A DNA stretch of 64,000 nucleotides from Bradyrhizobium guangdongense (GTDB lineage: Bacteria; Pseudomonadota; Alphaproteobacteria; Rhizobiales; Xanthobacteraceae), in assembly GCF_004114975.1 (NCBI RefSeq), contig NZ_CP030051.1:1736001-1800000 (forward strand). Direction: 5' to 3'. The notes under the pieces were generated by a model. The model saw nothing but the letters and a program-made list of their open reading frames with translations. It was not told where the DNA came from and did no database searches. Position numbers and translations under genes: made by a program. Every line of letters starts with the position of its first letter. Positions within the stretch are counted from its first letter, which is position 1. Positions 8,330-16,689 of this stretch are shown piece by piece.

Positions 8330-9135
8330 GCAGTTGCTCCATTCTCCATTGCGGGGATCGGTCGAGCCCCATCGCTCGAGCTGCCGGCCCGCAACCTCGA
8401 CCTGCCGTCGGCGCCGGCGCTTTCCGCGAGCAGGGCCATCGCGGTGCGATAACCGCCGATGGTCCCGACGTCGACATAGGATTCGCCGGCCTTGACCCCG
8501 ATGCCGAGGCCGCCTCCTTCGATATAGGCATTGACCAGAGTCCCGAAATATTCGTCTCGCCGCTCTCGTGCGTGCCAGAGCTCATGTAACTGGCGAAATC
8601 CGGTCGCGGACATCTTGAAAGCACCCCATATCCATCGCGAGGTCGGGTTGGGTTGCTTGACCTGGATTTCCCTTACTCTGTCGCCATCGAGAACGACGGC
8701 GTCGAAGAATTCCGGTCGCTCGACAGGGAAGAGTAGGAAGGAGAGGTCGGCATCGGGCAGAGCCTGCAATGCGACTTTGGGAAACCAGATGGTGTCGGGC
8801 AGGCCCACGATGACGTCCTCGTCATGGCCGACCACGGTGCCCGCCCGAAAAACGGCATCGCAGAGGCCGGAGGCGTCGGGCTGGACGACATAGGCGAGCT
8901 GCGCGCTGCCGTAATGATCGCCGAAATATTCCAGAATATCGGACTTGCCCGGCGAGATCACAAAGCAGATCTTGTCCGCGCCGCCGAGGATCAGGCGCTC
9001 CAGCAGATATTCGGAGACCGCACAAGGACGCTCGGTGCCGTCGTCGCGCCGGCTGCCGACGGGCAACAGCTCCTTGGAGAACGCCAGCGGTTGGATGCGG
9101 CTGCCGCGACCCGCGGCCGGAACGATGCCCCACAT
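8326..9135 (-). CDS. Sugar-1-phosphate nucleotidyltransferase (RmlA/GalU type)
   Basis: This 269-residue protein begins GIVPAAGRGSRIQPL and continues KELLPVG, the nucleotide-binding loop and lysine of the NTP_transferase fold. DVIVGLPDTIWFP supplies the catalytic Asp, and GESYVDVGTIGGY lies near the C-terminus as in GalU and RmlA. It should couple a sugar-1-phosphate (or related phosphate) to NTP and release pyrophosphate. The start at 9135 leaves a two-base gap after the glycosyltransferase stop at 9138. Its product would be the donor for the epimerases and transferases of the cluster. The last 40 residues (GADGRSRLRAG onward) are Ser/Gly/Ala-rich and probably disordered. Confidence 0.88.
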   Translation of the reverse strand: MWGIVPAAGRGSRIQPLAFSKELLPVGSRRDDGTERPCAVSEYLLERLILGGADKICFVISPGKSDILEYFGDHYGSAQLAYVVQPDASGLCDAVFRAGTVVGHDEDVIVGLPDTIWFPKVALQALPDADLSFLLFPVERPEFFDAVVLDGDRVREIQVKQPNPTSRWIWGAFKMSATGFRQLHELWHARERRDEYFGTLVNAYIEGGGLGIGVKAGESYVDVGTIGGYRTAMALLAESAGADGRSRLRAGSSSDGARPIPAMENGATA

Positions 9136-9137
9136 GG

Positions 9138-10241
9138 TCAGGCCTCCTCGGATTGCTGCTGATGTGCGCCGCTGGATTCCGCCTGCTCGAGCAGCAACAC
9201 CAGCTCGCGCGCGCGTCTATCGGATGTGTGCTGATCCATCGTCCGCTCATAGGCGCACCTGGCGATGGCTTGCAGCTCGGCGTTCGACATCGCCAGCGCG
9301 GCCAAGGTGTCCTGCGCGTCGCGCGCGATCAGGATCTCCCGGCCGGGCGTGAAGAACGCCTCGATGCCCGGCCAGTCGTCGCTCAGGAGCGGGACACCGC
9401 AGGCCGCTGCCTCGAACAGGCGGCCGGAGGGGCACCAGCCCATCTCCGCCATGGCCTTGCGCGTGACATTGAGGGTCAGACGGGAGGACGCAAAGAAAGG
9501 CGCATGTTCGGACGGCGGCAGATGCCGCACGAAGTAGATGTTGGACGACCACGGAAAGTCGTCGGGATATTGCGCTCCGCCGATCAGGAACCGGAGGTCC
9601 TGCCGGGCTCGTGCCGGTTCGACGAACAGAGCTTCGAGCCCACGCTGGCGGTCTTGGGAATAGGTGCCGAGATAGGACAGATCCGCGCGATAGTGCGGTT
9701 GGGGCGGTACCGGGCGATGAATATCGCTATCGACGTGGCCGTACAGGGGATGGATGTCAGCGGCGCCGAGCCGATCGCGGAATTCTTGGGTCACGCGCGG
9801 TCCGCCGGTAAAGCTGAGGACAAGCGCAAAATCCCGCAGGCCTCGCGGGCCGATGTAAGGAACGGATTCACCCGCCAGGAGCCGCGCCAGTGTGATGGGC
9901 GTATCCAGGTCATAGAAGACGGGGATAGCGCGCCCTTCGGACATGATCAGGTCGGTCGCCGCGATCGCATCGGGACAGTACGACGTCACGATCGCGACAT
10001 CGGCATCACGGACGTCGTCGCGGGCGAGGGAGCGAGTCTCCTCCCAATGCGAAAACAGTCGTAGCCGGCCACCCGGCAGCTCATTGAAGTCGCGGGCGCC
10101 GGCGTAATAGGGAACGTCGCGCTCGTAGAAGACGACGCTGTGGCCGAGACGTGTCAGGTGCTTGCAGAGGCCGCGCCAGAGCGTCGCGTGGCCGTTGCCC
10201 CAGGAGGAGGAGATGGTCAGGCCGAAAATGACGATCTTCAC
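9138..10241 (-). CDS. CgeB-like glycosyltransferase
   Basis: The protein has 367 residues from a GTG at 10241, which forms GTGA with the stop of the histidine phosphatase. It begins [18 protein letters not shown], with the same S-x-W-x-N-G-x-A at 12-19 and LGH at 32-34 as the truncated gene at 1..654. The C-terminal half has GRLFEAAACGVPLLSDDW, the nucleotide-sugar site typical of CgeB/DUF3880 glycosyltransferases, and PGREILIARDAQDTL, typical of the glyco_trans_1_2 domain. It is predicted to be a cytoplasmic transferase. Two CgeB-type enzymes in one cluster suggest that two glycosidic bonds are made by related chemistry. Confidence 0.85.
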   Translation of the reverse strand: MKIVIFGLTISSSWGNGHATLWRGLCKHLTRLGHSVVFYERDVPYYAGARDFNELPGGRLRLFSHWEETRSLARDDVRDADVAIVTSYCPDAIAATDLIMSEGRAIPVFYDLDTPITLARLLAGESVPYIGPRGLRDFALVLSFTGGPRVTQEFRDRLGAADIHPLYGHVDSDIHRPVPPQPHYRADLSYLGTYSQDRQRGLEALFVEPARARQDLRFLIGGAQYPDDFPWSSNIYFVRHLPPSEHAPFFASSRLTLNVTRKAMAEMGWCPSGRLFEAAACGVPLLSDDWPGIEAFFTPGREILIARDAQDTLAALAMSNAELQAIARCAYERTMDQHTSDRRARELVLLLEQAESSGAHQQQSEEA

Positions 10242-10834
10242 GCCGGCACCCGCTGATTGACTCCGGTTATTCTGTATCCGCCCCTGCCTGCGCTGAGGGT
10301 ACTGATGCTGGACGGGTCGATCTCGATCGCAAGGAAGTCGTCCAGCCGCATGCGCGCGTAGTGCAGCAGCGCGGCGCGGATCGGCTCGGCATGGCTGACG
10401 GCGATGGCTGTGCCCGCGGAACGATCGTTGCGCAGCTGCTCCAGATGGTTGACGATACGATTCTGGAGCGACCGCATGCTCTCGCCGTCTGGTGGACGGG
10501 CGCTGCCACGCTCCCTGTTCCAGCGCGACCATTGCGGGTCCCGACCGAGCTCCTCGAAGGACCGGCCGGTCCATTCGCCATAGTCGAGTTCGTCGAGAGC
10601 GGGAACGATCTCGACCGGCAAACCGAAATGCGCGGCCAGGATGCAGGCTGATTGCATGCAGCGCCGCTGCGGGCTCGATTGGATCAGGTTCGGCCGCGGG
10701 CGCAAATTAGCCGCACAGCGCGCCATCTCCGCGCAGCCGACGTCGTCGAGCGTGACGCCATTCATCCGCCCGCATAATGTACGGCCGAGCAGGGCGTGAT
10801 GACCATGGCGGACAAGATGGATGATTGCGGCCAT
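10238..10834 (-). CDS. Histidine phosphatase family protein
   Basis: This 198-residue protein has HLVRHG (residues 6-11), the phospho-histidine signature of the phosphoglycerate-mutase-like superfamily. It also has [12 protein letters not shown] with the second Arg, a central ELDYGEWTG with the acid residue, and [12 protein letters not shown] with the second catalytic His. Being coupled directly to inositol-3-phosphate synthase (one shared base), it is a candidate for removing the phosphate of an inositol phosphate or a later intermediate. That role is inferred from position only. CobC-type alpha-ribazole phosphatases share these motifs, so a cobalamin-related role is possible but has no other support here. 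Confidence 0.87.
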   Translation of the reverse strand: MAAIIHLVRHGHHALLGRTLCGRMNGVTLDDVGCAEMARCAANLRPRPNLIQSSPQRRCMQSACILAAHFGLPVEIVPALDELDYGEWTGRSFEELGRDPQWSRWNRERGSARPPDGESMRSLQNRIVNHLEQLRNDRSAGTAIAVSHAEPIRAALLHYARMRLDDFLAIEIDPSSISTLSAGRGGYRITGVNQRVPA

Positions 10835-11934
10835 CAGGTGTAGGCCTTGTCATCGATAAAGGCGCGCGTTCGCCGTCCAGCCTCCTCGTCGGTGAACTGT
10901 TGCGGCGGCGACTTCATGAAATAGCTGGAGGGACCGGTCAGGGCGCCGCCCTGACCGCGATCCATCGCCAGCTTGGCGCAGCGGACTGCATCGATCACGA
11001 CGCCCGCCGAGTTCGGTGAATCCCACACTTCGAGCTTGACCTCGGCGCTCAGGGGCACGCCGCCGAAGGTCGTGCCTTCGAGCCGGATGAAGGCGAGCTT
11101 GCGGTCGGTCAGCCAGGGCACGTGGTCGCTCGGCCCCACGTGAATGTTGTCTGGGTCCATCGGGACGTCGAACTGGCTGGTGACGGCCTGGGTCTTCGAG
11201 ATCTTCTTCGAGGTCAATCGCTCTCGTTCCAGCATGTTCTTGAAATCGGTGTTGCCCCCGACATTGAGCTGGTAGGTGCGATCGAGCCGTACGCCGCGAT
11301 CGCGAAACAGATTGGCAAGCACGCGATGCATGATGGTCGCGCCGACCTGGCTCTTGATGTCGTCTCCGATGATCGGAAGTCCTGCGTCCTCGAACCGCCG
11401 CCGCCAGTCGGGATTGGAGGCGATGAAGACGGGAATGCAATTGACGTAGCCGCAACCGGCTTCGATGGCGCGGGCCGCGTACCATTCGCTTGCGCGCTGC
11501 GAGCCCACAGGCAGGTATGAGACCAGAACGTCGGTTCGCGACATCGCCAGAACTTCCGAAACGTCGGCCTCCGGGACGTCGGCGACCGGAACGTCGTCTT
11601 GGAGATAGTGCCCGATGCCATCCAGCACCGGACCGCGCTGGACAATCACGCCGGTCTCGTCGACGTCCGCGAAGCGATGCGTGTTGTTCGGCCTGGCAAA
11701 GATGGCCGCGGCGACATCGCGACCGACCTTGCCCGCGTTGACATCAAAAGCCGACGCAATCTGAATGTCGCTGATGTGATATCCGCCTAGATCAACGTTC
11801 ATCAGGCCGGGCACAGGCTCGTTCGACTTGGCGTTACGATAATAGGTGAGCCCCTGGACGAAGGAACTTGCGCAATTGCCGACGCCGACGATGCCGACGC
11901 GCACGCGGCGCCTGTCCTGAAGACGGGAATGCAT
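10834..11934 (-). CDS. ino1: Inositol-3-phosphate synthase
   Basis: This 366-residue protein has the short bacterial/archaeal form of the enzyme. [15 protein letters not shown] near the N-terminus binds [41 protein letters not shown] and [20 protein letters not shown] (the catalytic lysine region) are conserved. It converts glucose-6-phosphate to 1L-myo-inositol-1(3)-phosphate. The ATG at 11934 was preferred over longer readings because GGAGG lies just upstream and an EcfG promoter ends about 50 bases before it. It is the first gene of the cluster, so inositol phosphate is the likely committed precursor, and stress would switch the unit on. Confidence 0.93.
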   Translation of the reverse strand: MHSRLQDRRRVRVGIVGVGNCASSFVQGLTYYRNAKSNEPVPGLMNVDLGGYHISDIQIASAFDVNAGKVGRDVAAAIFARPNNTHRFADVDETGVIVQRGPVLDGIGHYLQDDVPVADVPEADVSEVLAMSRTDVLVSYLPVGSQRASEWYAARAIEAGCGYVNCIPVFIASNPDWRRRFEDAGLPIIGDDIKSQVGATIMHRVLANLFRDRGVRLDRTYQLNVGGNTDFKNMLERERLTSKKISKTQAVTSQFDVPMDPDNIHVGPSDHVPWLTDRKLAFIRLEGTTFGGVPLSAEVKLEVWDSPNSAGVVIDAVRCAKLAMDRGQGGALTGPSSYFMKSPPQQFTDEEAGRRTRAFIDDKAYT

Positions 11935-11984
11935 GGACGAAAACCTCCGGGAAGACGCGTGGCAGCAGTGTAAGTAGATCGGCG

Positions 11985-12010
11985 AACGTATCGGAAGGTA
12001 TGTTCGTTCC
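11985..12010 (-). promoter_or_regulatory. EcfG (general stress response) promoter of the inositol unit
   Basis: On the minus strand GGAAC (12010-12006) is followed by 17 bases and CGTT (11988-11985). This is an exact fit to the published GGAAC-N16/17-CGTT consensus for EcfG in Bradyrhizobium and relatives. It lies 50 bases before the start codon of the inositol-3-phosphate synthase. The rest of the gap to 12266 shows nothing else clear. Confidence 0.75.
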
Positions 12011-12266
12011 TGCGTTGGAGACGCCACGCCGCGGCTGTGGATCGATTCCGGGCAACAAAATGCAGCGGGCTTAACCTGGGATAGAATCCGCGGCTGCACG
12101 CAGGGAACGAAGATCTTCCTGGATGAAGATGAAGAAGATGATGCAGGTTGCCCGGCTTCAGCCACGGCGTGCCGCGAAGAACGAATCCCGGCCGCCCGCG
12201 TTTCACCGCAAATGGTCCAGGCGATGACAATGTCATTGCCGGCCCGGTCAGCGAGCGAGGTGCCAC

Positions 12267-12554
12267 ATGACGTCCAAGACGCAGAACAGCGAAGCCGAAG
12301 CGACCACCGATCACGCCGCGATCCGCAAATGGGTGGACGAGCGCGGCGGGCGGCCGGCAACGGTCAAGGCGACCGAAGAGGATGGACATGCCGGCATCCT
12401 GCGCATCGATTTCGATCCGCCAGATGAAGGGCTCGACCGCATCGGCTGGGACGAGTTCTTCGAGAAGTTCGACGAGGCGGGGATTGCCTTTCTCCACCAG
12501 GATCGGACCAAGGACGGCAAGCTCAGCCGTTTCCACAAATTCGTCCGCCGCTAG
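12267..12554 (+). CDS. Conserved hypothetical small protein
   Basis: This 95-residue acidic soluble protein has a GAGG ribosome-binding site eight bases before the ATG. It starts with a polar, low-complexity stretch and contains [17 protein letters not shown], then [11 protein letters not shown] and [18 protein letters not shown], ending [12 protein letters not shown] recognise it as a small family common in rhizobia and sometimes mislabelled as a glucan branching protein, but I know no function. Its reading frame is clean and codon use matches its neighbours. It lies divergent from the inositol synthase and just before the GT9-like gene, which may be co-transcribed. Confidence 0.75.
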   Translation: MTSKTQNSEAEATTDHAAIRKWVDERGGRPATVKATEEDGHAGILRIDFDPPDEGLDRIGWDEFFEKFDEAGIAFLHQDRTKDGKLSRFHKFVRR

Positions 12555-12566
12555 TCGGTCCCGGAC

Positions 12567-13481
12567 GTGGCGAACGAGTGGGTAGAGGCGATGCGCGCGG
12601 GCGATTTCGAGCGCGCCTGGGCCGTCAACGACCGCGATCTCGCGGCGTCGTCGCATCCGCCCAAGCACACAGGACCGCGGCATCTGCAGCGGATCTGGCG
12701 AGCAGAGCCGCTCGCGGGCAAGCACGTGCTGGTGCGCTGTTATCACGGGCTCGGCGACACGATCCAGTTCCTGCGCTTCATGCAGCCCCTTCGGGGCGTG
12801 GCGAGCAGCGTGTCGATCTGGTGCCAGCGCGAATTGTTGCCCCTGGTCGAGCGGGCCGCAGGCGTCGATCGCGCGCTGGCTCTCCATGACGGTACGCCGG
12901 AACTGGAGTTCGAGGTCGATATCGAGATCATGGAGGTTCCGCACGCGCTCAAGGTCGGGCGAGGGCAGATCGAGATGGGAGCGCCGTATATTAAGCTGCC
13001 GCCGAAGAGCATGCCCGTCTCGCTCGATCGCGAGGGTCTGACCGTGGGGCTGGTTTGGGAGGTTGGCCAGTGGGATAAACGGCGGGCCATTCCGCCTGAA
13101 TTGCTCCGACATCTCGCTGTTCGTGGCGTAGCGCTCCACTCGCTGCAGCGGGATGCCACGACTGAAAGCCTCACAGGGATCGGCGCGCGCGACATCAGTA
13201 CGCCCGAGATCGCAACGCTTGGTCATCTGCTCCGCGAGGTCGACCTTGTCATTTGCGTCGATACCATGGTCGCGCACCTCGCGGGCGCACTTGGGTGCGA
13301 AGCCTGGGTGCTGCTGCATGCCGATTGCGACTGGCGGTGGCCTTCAACCGGAGGCCGCTCGTTGTGGTACCCGAGCGTGCGGCTGTTTCGTCAAACGACG
13401 GCCGGCGACTGGAGCACCGTCATCGCGGAGGTGAGAGAAGCGCTGCAGGAGCGAGTGACGGCCGAGCAAAGGGTCGCATGA
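12567..13481 (+). CDS. GT9-like (heptosyltransferase-fold) protein without TPR repeats
   Basis: The protein is 304 residues from GTG 12567; an ATG at 12591 is the alternative start. VRCYHGLGDTIQFLRF near residue 52 and DLVICVDTMVAHLAGALG with WVLLHADCDWRWP near 230-265 are the C-terminal signature of TPR-glycosyltransferase 9 hybrid proteins common in rhizobia. Those proteins usually carry several TPR units first; here only about 45 residues precede the GT9-like part, so this is a short version. It may act in glycan assembly, and its position beside the glycan cluster fits, but it is on the other strand and separately transcribed. Confidence 0.75.
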   Translation: MANEWVEAMRAGDFERAWAVNDRDLAASSHPPKHTGPRHLQRIWRAEPLAGKHVLVRCYHGLGDTIQFLRFMQPLRGVASSVSIWCQRELLPLVERAAGVDRALALHDGTPELEFEVDIEIMEVPHALKVGRGQIEMGAPYIKLPPKSMPVSLDREGLTVGLVWEVGQWDKRRAIPPELLRHLAVRGVALHSLQRDATTESLTGIGARDISTPEIATLGHLLREVDLVICVDTMVAHLAGALGCEAWVLLHADCDWRWPSTGGRSLWYPSVRLFRQTTAGDWSTVIAEVREALQERVTAEQRVA

Positions 13482-13487
13482 ACATGA

Positions 13488-14270
13488 TCAGGCCGGCACA
13501 TTTTCGACTTTAGCTGGTTCCGATTGCGCTGGACGGGCACCCGGCTCGCGAGCACGGATGCCGAGATAGGCGGGATCGAAACCCGCCAGCCGGACCAATC
13601 CGGGCCAGTTCGAGATCACCAAGGTGTTGCCGTGCCATTGCAGCAGGTTGGAGCGGCGTAGTTCCTGGATAGTGCGATTGGCGTGGACGGGGGAGATGCT
13701 GCAGGCTGCGGCGAGGTCGGCCTGGGTGAAAGGCGAGGACAATCTGAAATCCTTCGCGAGCCCGACATTCTGCAGCCGTGTCGTGATTTCGCAGAGCAGA
13801 TGCGCCACGCGCGTCAAGGCGTTCCGGCTGCCGAGATTGATCGTCCAGTTCCGCTGCATGGCATGGTCGGCGAGCAGCATGAGCAACAAGGCGCGAGACA
13901 TTCGCGGCGACCGCGCCGACAATTCGCGAAAGAAGCGATGAGGAACCTGCGCCACGACGGCTGGGCCGAGCGCAATCAGATTACCGGTGATGCGCGGCTG
14001 GTACAGTGTCTGGAGATCTGCGATGTCGCCGGGGACCGCGATCGACGTGATCTGCCCGTCCGCCCCTTGGGCATCCTGCCAGGACAAATAACCCTGGAGC
14101 AGCAGGCAGCATTGATTGCCCTCGTCGCCCTGACGCAGGATCGCCTGACGCGAGCTGAAATGCGCAATGGTACTGGGCATTTCGGCCAGCAGATCGAGAT
14201 CCTCGGTGGTCACGTCAGCAAGACTCGCCAGGTGATCGGCGAGTTTGGAAAAAGCAAAACCGGTCTGCAT
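13488..14270 (-). CDS. Crp/Fnr-family transcriptional regulator
   Basis: This 260-residue protein has an N-terminal cyclic-nucleotide-binding-like beta-roll (AILRQGDEGNQCCLLLQGYLS, then AVPGDIADLQTLY). A C-terminal winged helix follows, with FTQADLAAACSISPVHANRTIQELRR as the helix-turn-helix. It lacks the N-terminal Cys cluster of Fnr, so it is not an obvious oxygen sensor. The residues that bind cAMP in Crp are not evident either, so its ligand is unknown. The C-terminal tail of about 30 residues is Pro/Ala/Glu-rich. It converges with the GT9-like gene with only six bases between stops. Confidence 0.88.
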   Translation of the reverse strand: MQTGFAFSKLADHLASLADVTTEDLDLLAEMPSTIAHFSSRQAILRQGDEGNQCCLLLQGYLSWQDAQGADGQITSIAVPGDIADLQTLYQPRITGNLIALGPAVVAQVPHRFFRELSARSPRMSRALLLMLLADHAMQRNWTINLGSRNALTRVAHLLCEITTRLQNVGLAKDFRLSSPFTQADLAAACSISPVHANRTIQELRRSNLLQWHGNTLVISNWPGLVRLAGFDPAYLGIRAREPGARPAQSEPAKVENVPA

Positions 14271-14904
14271 TGGTTACCCGATCGCCCCGCCACCGGCATC
14301 ATTCTGACCTAGTGGCGAAGAGAAGACATTAACTCTTGATAACGTCCGCCCGAACTCAGAGGATGCATCAATGGATACAGATCGACGTCCGCCCGTCTTC
14401 AACGTTCCTATTCATCGGAGCTAATTCCGACTGCAATCGAGCTGCTGATCGTCGCGTTCGAACACGACGTTCGAAAGCGCCCTCCGGAACTCGTGGGCAT
14501 CCCGATCAAGTCCATTCCCGGCGGATGAGGGCCGACCGAGAGGCGAAGCAGAAGCGATAGGCACAATCACGATATCCGGCGTTCAAGAGCCTTCACGATG
14601 ATCAGAAGGGTCAGGACGGCGATCAGAAAGCTTCCGGCAGATATCGACCGCTGACGGTCCGCTCTTGGGCTTGCTCGCATGAACATCGTCCGGATGGTTG
14701 CCTACCAAGGAATCGGGTGAACTTCGGTTCCTAGGCCCGGCAAAATCCTGGTGAACTCACCGGATGGCTTCACCACGCGGGGACCTCAACTAAAGATACC
14801 GCGAGCCCGCGCTCCCCGAGACCCCGCCGCCTCGCTTCGATGACGACTGCAGGAACGAGCGTCATTCCCGGGATTTGCACCGGGTTACTAACGGGAAGGC
14901 GCTC
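14271..14904. other. 634-bp intergenic region
   Basis: I see no convincing gene here. A 74-codon plus-strand frame at 14336..14560 is rich in Arg and lacks a ribosome-binding site. The octamer CGTTCGAA occurs twice (14455-14462 and 14468-14475), each containing the palindrome TTCGAA; it could be a regulator site but matches nothing I can name. A GGAAC on the minus strand near 14737 has no CGTT partner at 16-17 bases. Confidence 0.6.
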
Positions 14905-16671
14905 ATGAACAGTTCTGATGCCCTATTGTCGTCCGTCCTCCTGACCAGGGTGACTGATGATATCTGGATCGCGGATGACGCGCCGATCAGTGCGGCCGGC
15001 CTGCGTCTGCCCATTCGTATGACGGTCATTCGGTTGCCGAATGGCGATCTCGTGCTGCACTCGCCGGTGCGATATTCGTCGGCTCTGCGCGAGGAGCTGG
15101 AGCGGTTAGGCCCCATCAAATATCTGCTCGCACCCAATGTTGCGCACTGGATGTTTCTGCCGACGTGGCAGAAACAATTGCCGCAAGCACGGATCTTCGC
15201 GGCGCGGGGACTGGCTGCGCGGAAGCAGGTGCGCGAGGCCGGTCTTCATATCGACCGCGAACTGGGCGACGTCACCCCCGATGAGTGGGCTGCCGAGCTC
15301 GAGACCATCTCCGTGACTGCGCCGATGTTCGCGGAGGTGGAGCTATTCGACAAGCGAAGCCGCACATTGGTCCTGACGGATCTCGTGCAAAATCTGGACC
15401 CGAAGCATCTCTCCCCGCCAAATCAGGCTGCGGCAGACCTGCTCGGCAACGCCAAACCTGACGGCAAGGCGCCGGTTTATCTTCGGCTGCTGTTGCGGCT
15501 TGGCGGCCGTTCGACGCAGGCCGCGGCGGAGCGACTGGTGAGCCTGGCACCCGAGCGGGTCATCTTCGCGCATGGCGACTGGTTCGCATCTGAAGGAACC
15601 GAGCGGCTCCGTCAGTCACTGCGCTGGCTTCTTCCCGCCGGCGTTTCGGAAACCACATCGCGGTCAATGAAAGGCACACGCGTCGTCATCACGGGAGCGT
15701 CGAGTGGAATCGGTCGCGCCGCAGCGCTGGCGTTCGCGCGAGAAGGTGCGAGCGTAGCTCTCGCTGCGCGGCGCGGTGGGATCCTGAAAGACCTTGCGGC
15801 GGAGTGCGGGGCTCTCGGAGGTCGTGCCGTGGCGATCCCGACCGATGTCACCGATGCCGAGGCGGTGCAGCGATTGGCCCGGGAGGCGGAAGATGCGTTC
15901 GGCGGCATCGACGTCTGGATCAACAATGCCGGCACGGGTGTGTTCGGCGCCTACCAGGACGCCGATCTTGCGCTTCATCGGCGAACGATCGAGGTCAATC
16001 TGCTTGGGACCATGCATGGCGCTTTCGCGGTGCTGCCGATCTTTCTCCGTCAGAAGCGGGGGATCCTGATCAATAACATCTCGCTTGGAGGGTGGACGCC
16101 GACGCCGTTTGCTGCCGCGTACACCGCGAGCAAGTTCGGCCTGCGCGGGTTCACGGCAAGCCTGCGCCAGGAACTCGGCGCACATCCCCAGATCCACGTC
16201 TGCGGCGTCTTCCCGGCGATGGTGGATACGCCGGGTTTCATCCACGGCGCCAACATGTCCGGAAAGAGGCTCGATCCCGGCCCGCTTCTGTACCAGTCCG
16301 AAGATGTCGCCCAAATCTTCTTGAGCCTCGTTCGCGCGCCGCGCGATGAAGTGGCCGTCGGATGGCCGGCCCGCGCGGGCCAGATCGGTTACGCTCTCGC
16401 GCCGAGATTGACCGAGTATCTGACGGGAGGTGCATTTCGATTTCTGCTGTCGCGCGCCCGGCGCGCCCCGATCAGCGAAGGAAGCATGATCGAGGCGTCG
16501 TCACCAGGCACATCCGTCGACGGAGGATGGCTGGCGCGAAAGCAGCTTCCGCCGGCCGGGGTCATCAGCAAAGGGCTTGCGGTGGTTGGAATAGCTGCGT
16601 GCGCTGCTTTGGTCGCCTCGGCAGTTGCTCGCCCGCGCCGGCCAATCGGGACAAGACGCCGCCGAGCATAA
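14905..16671 (+). CDS. DUF4336 - short-chain dehydrogenase fusion protein
   Basis: This is a 588-residue two-domain protein. Residues 1-250 fit DUF4336, a metallo-beta-lactamase-related domain (RMTVIRLPNGDLVLHSPV, LLAPNVAHWMFL, TLVLTDLVQN, FAHGDWF). Residues 255-540 form a classical SDR, with VVITGASSGIG for NAD(P) binding, INNAG, and AAYTASKFG carrying Tyr-x3-Lys. A final hydrophobic stretch (VISKGLAVVGIAACAALVAS) followed by Arg-rich residues suggests a C-terminal membrane anchor. The start was set at ATG 14905 because GGAAG lies upstream; an in-frame ATG exactly at the SDR boundary (15667) could also yield the SDR alone. I know both domains as separate proteins, so the fusion is noteworthy. 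The substrate is unknown. Confidence 0.82.
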   Translation: MNSSDALLSSVLLTRVTDDIWIADDAPISAAGLRLPIRMTVIRLPNGDLVLHSPVRYSSALREELERLGPIKYLLAPNVAHWMFLPTWQKQLPQARIFAARGLAARKQVREAGLHIDRELGDVTPDEWAAELETISVTAPMFAEVELFDKRSRTLVLTDLVQNLDPKHLSPPNQAAADLLGNAKPDGKAPVYLRLLLRLGGRSTQAAAERLVSLAPERVIFAHGDWFASEGTERLRQSLRWLLPAGVSETTSRSMKGTRVVITGASSGIGRAAALAFAREGASVALAARRGGILKDLAAECGALGGRAVAIPTDVTDAEAVQRLAREAEDAFGGIDVWINNAGTGVFGAYQDADLALHRRTIEVNLLGTMHGAFAVLPIFLRQKRGILINNISLGGWTPTPFAAAYTASKFGLRGFTASLRQELGAHPQIHVCGVFPAMVDTPGFIHGANMSGKRLDPGPLLYQSEDVAQIFLSLVRAPRDEVAVGWPARAGQIGYALAPRLTEYLTGGAFRFLLSRARRAPISEGSMIEASSPGTSVDGGWLARKQLPPAGVISKGLAVVGIAACAALVASAVARPRRPIGTRRRRA

Positions 16672-16689
16672 AGGGCGTGCTGACGGACA

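Noticed and set aside
14336..14560. 74-codon plus-strand frame and an alternative frame reading TAIELLIVAFEHDVRK
   Set aside because: Neither has a ribosome-binding site; the second has no start codon. They could be decayed remnants but cannot be supported.
14718..14741. GGAAC on the minus strand near 14737 as another EcfG promoter
   Set aside because: The -10 position reads CCTT at 16 bases and no minus-strand gene starts nearby downstream.
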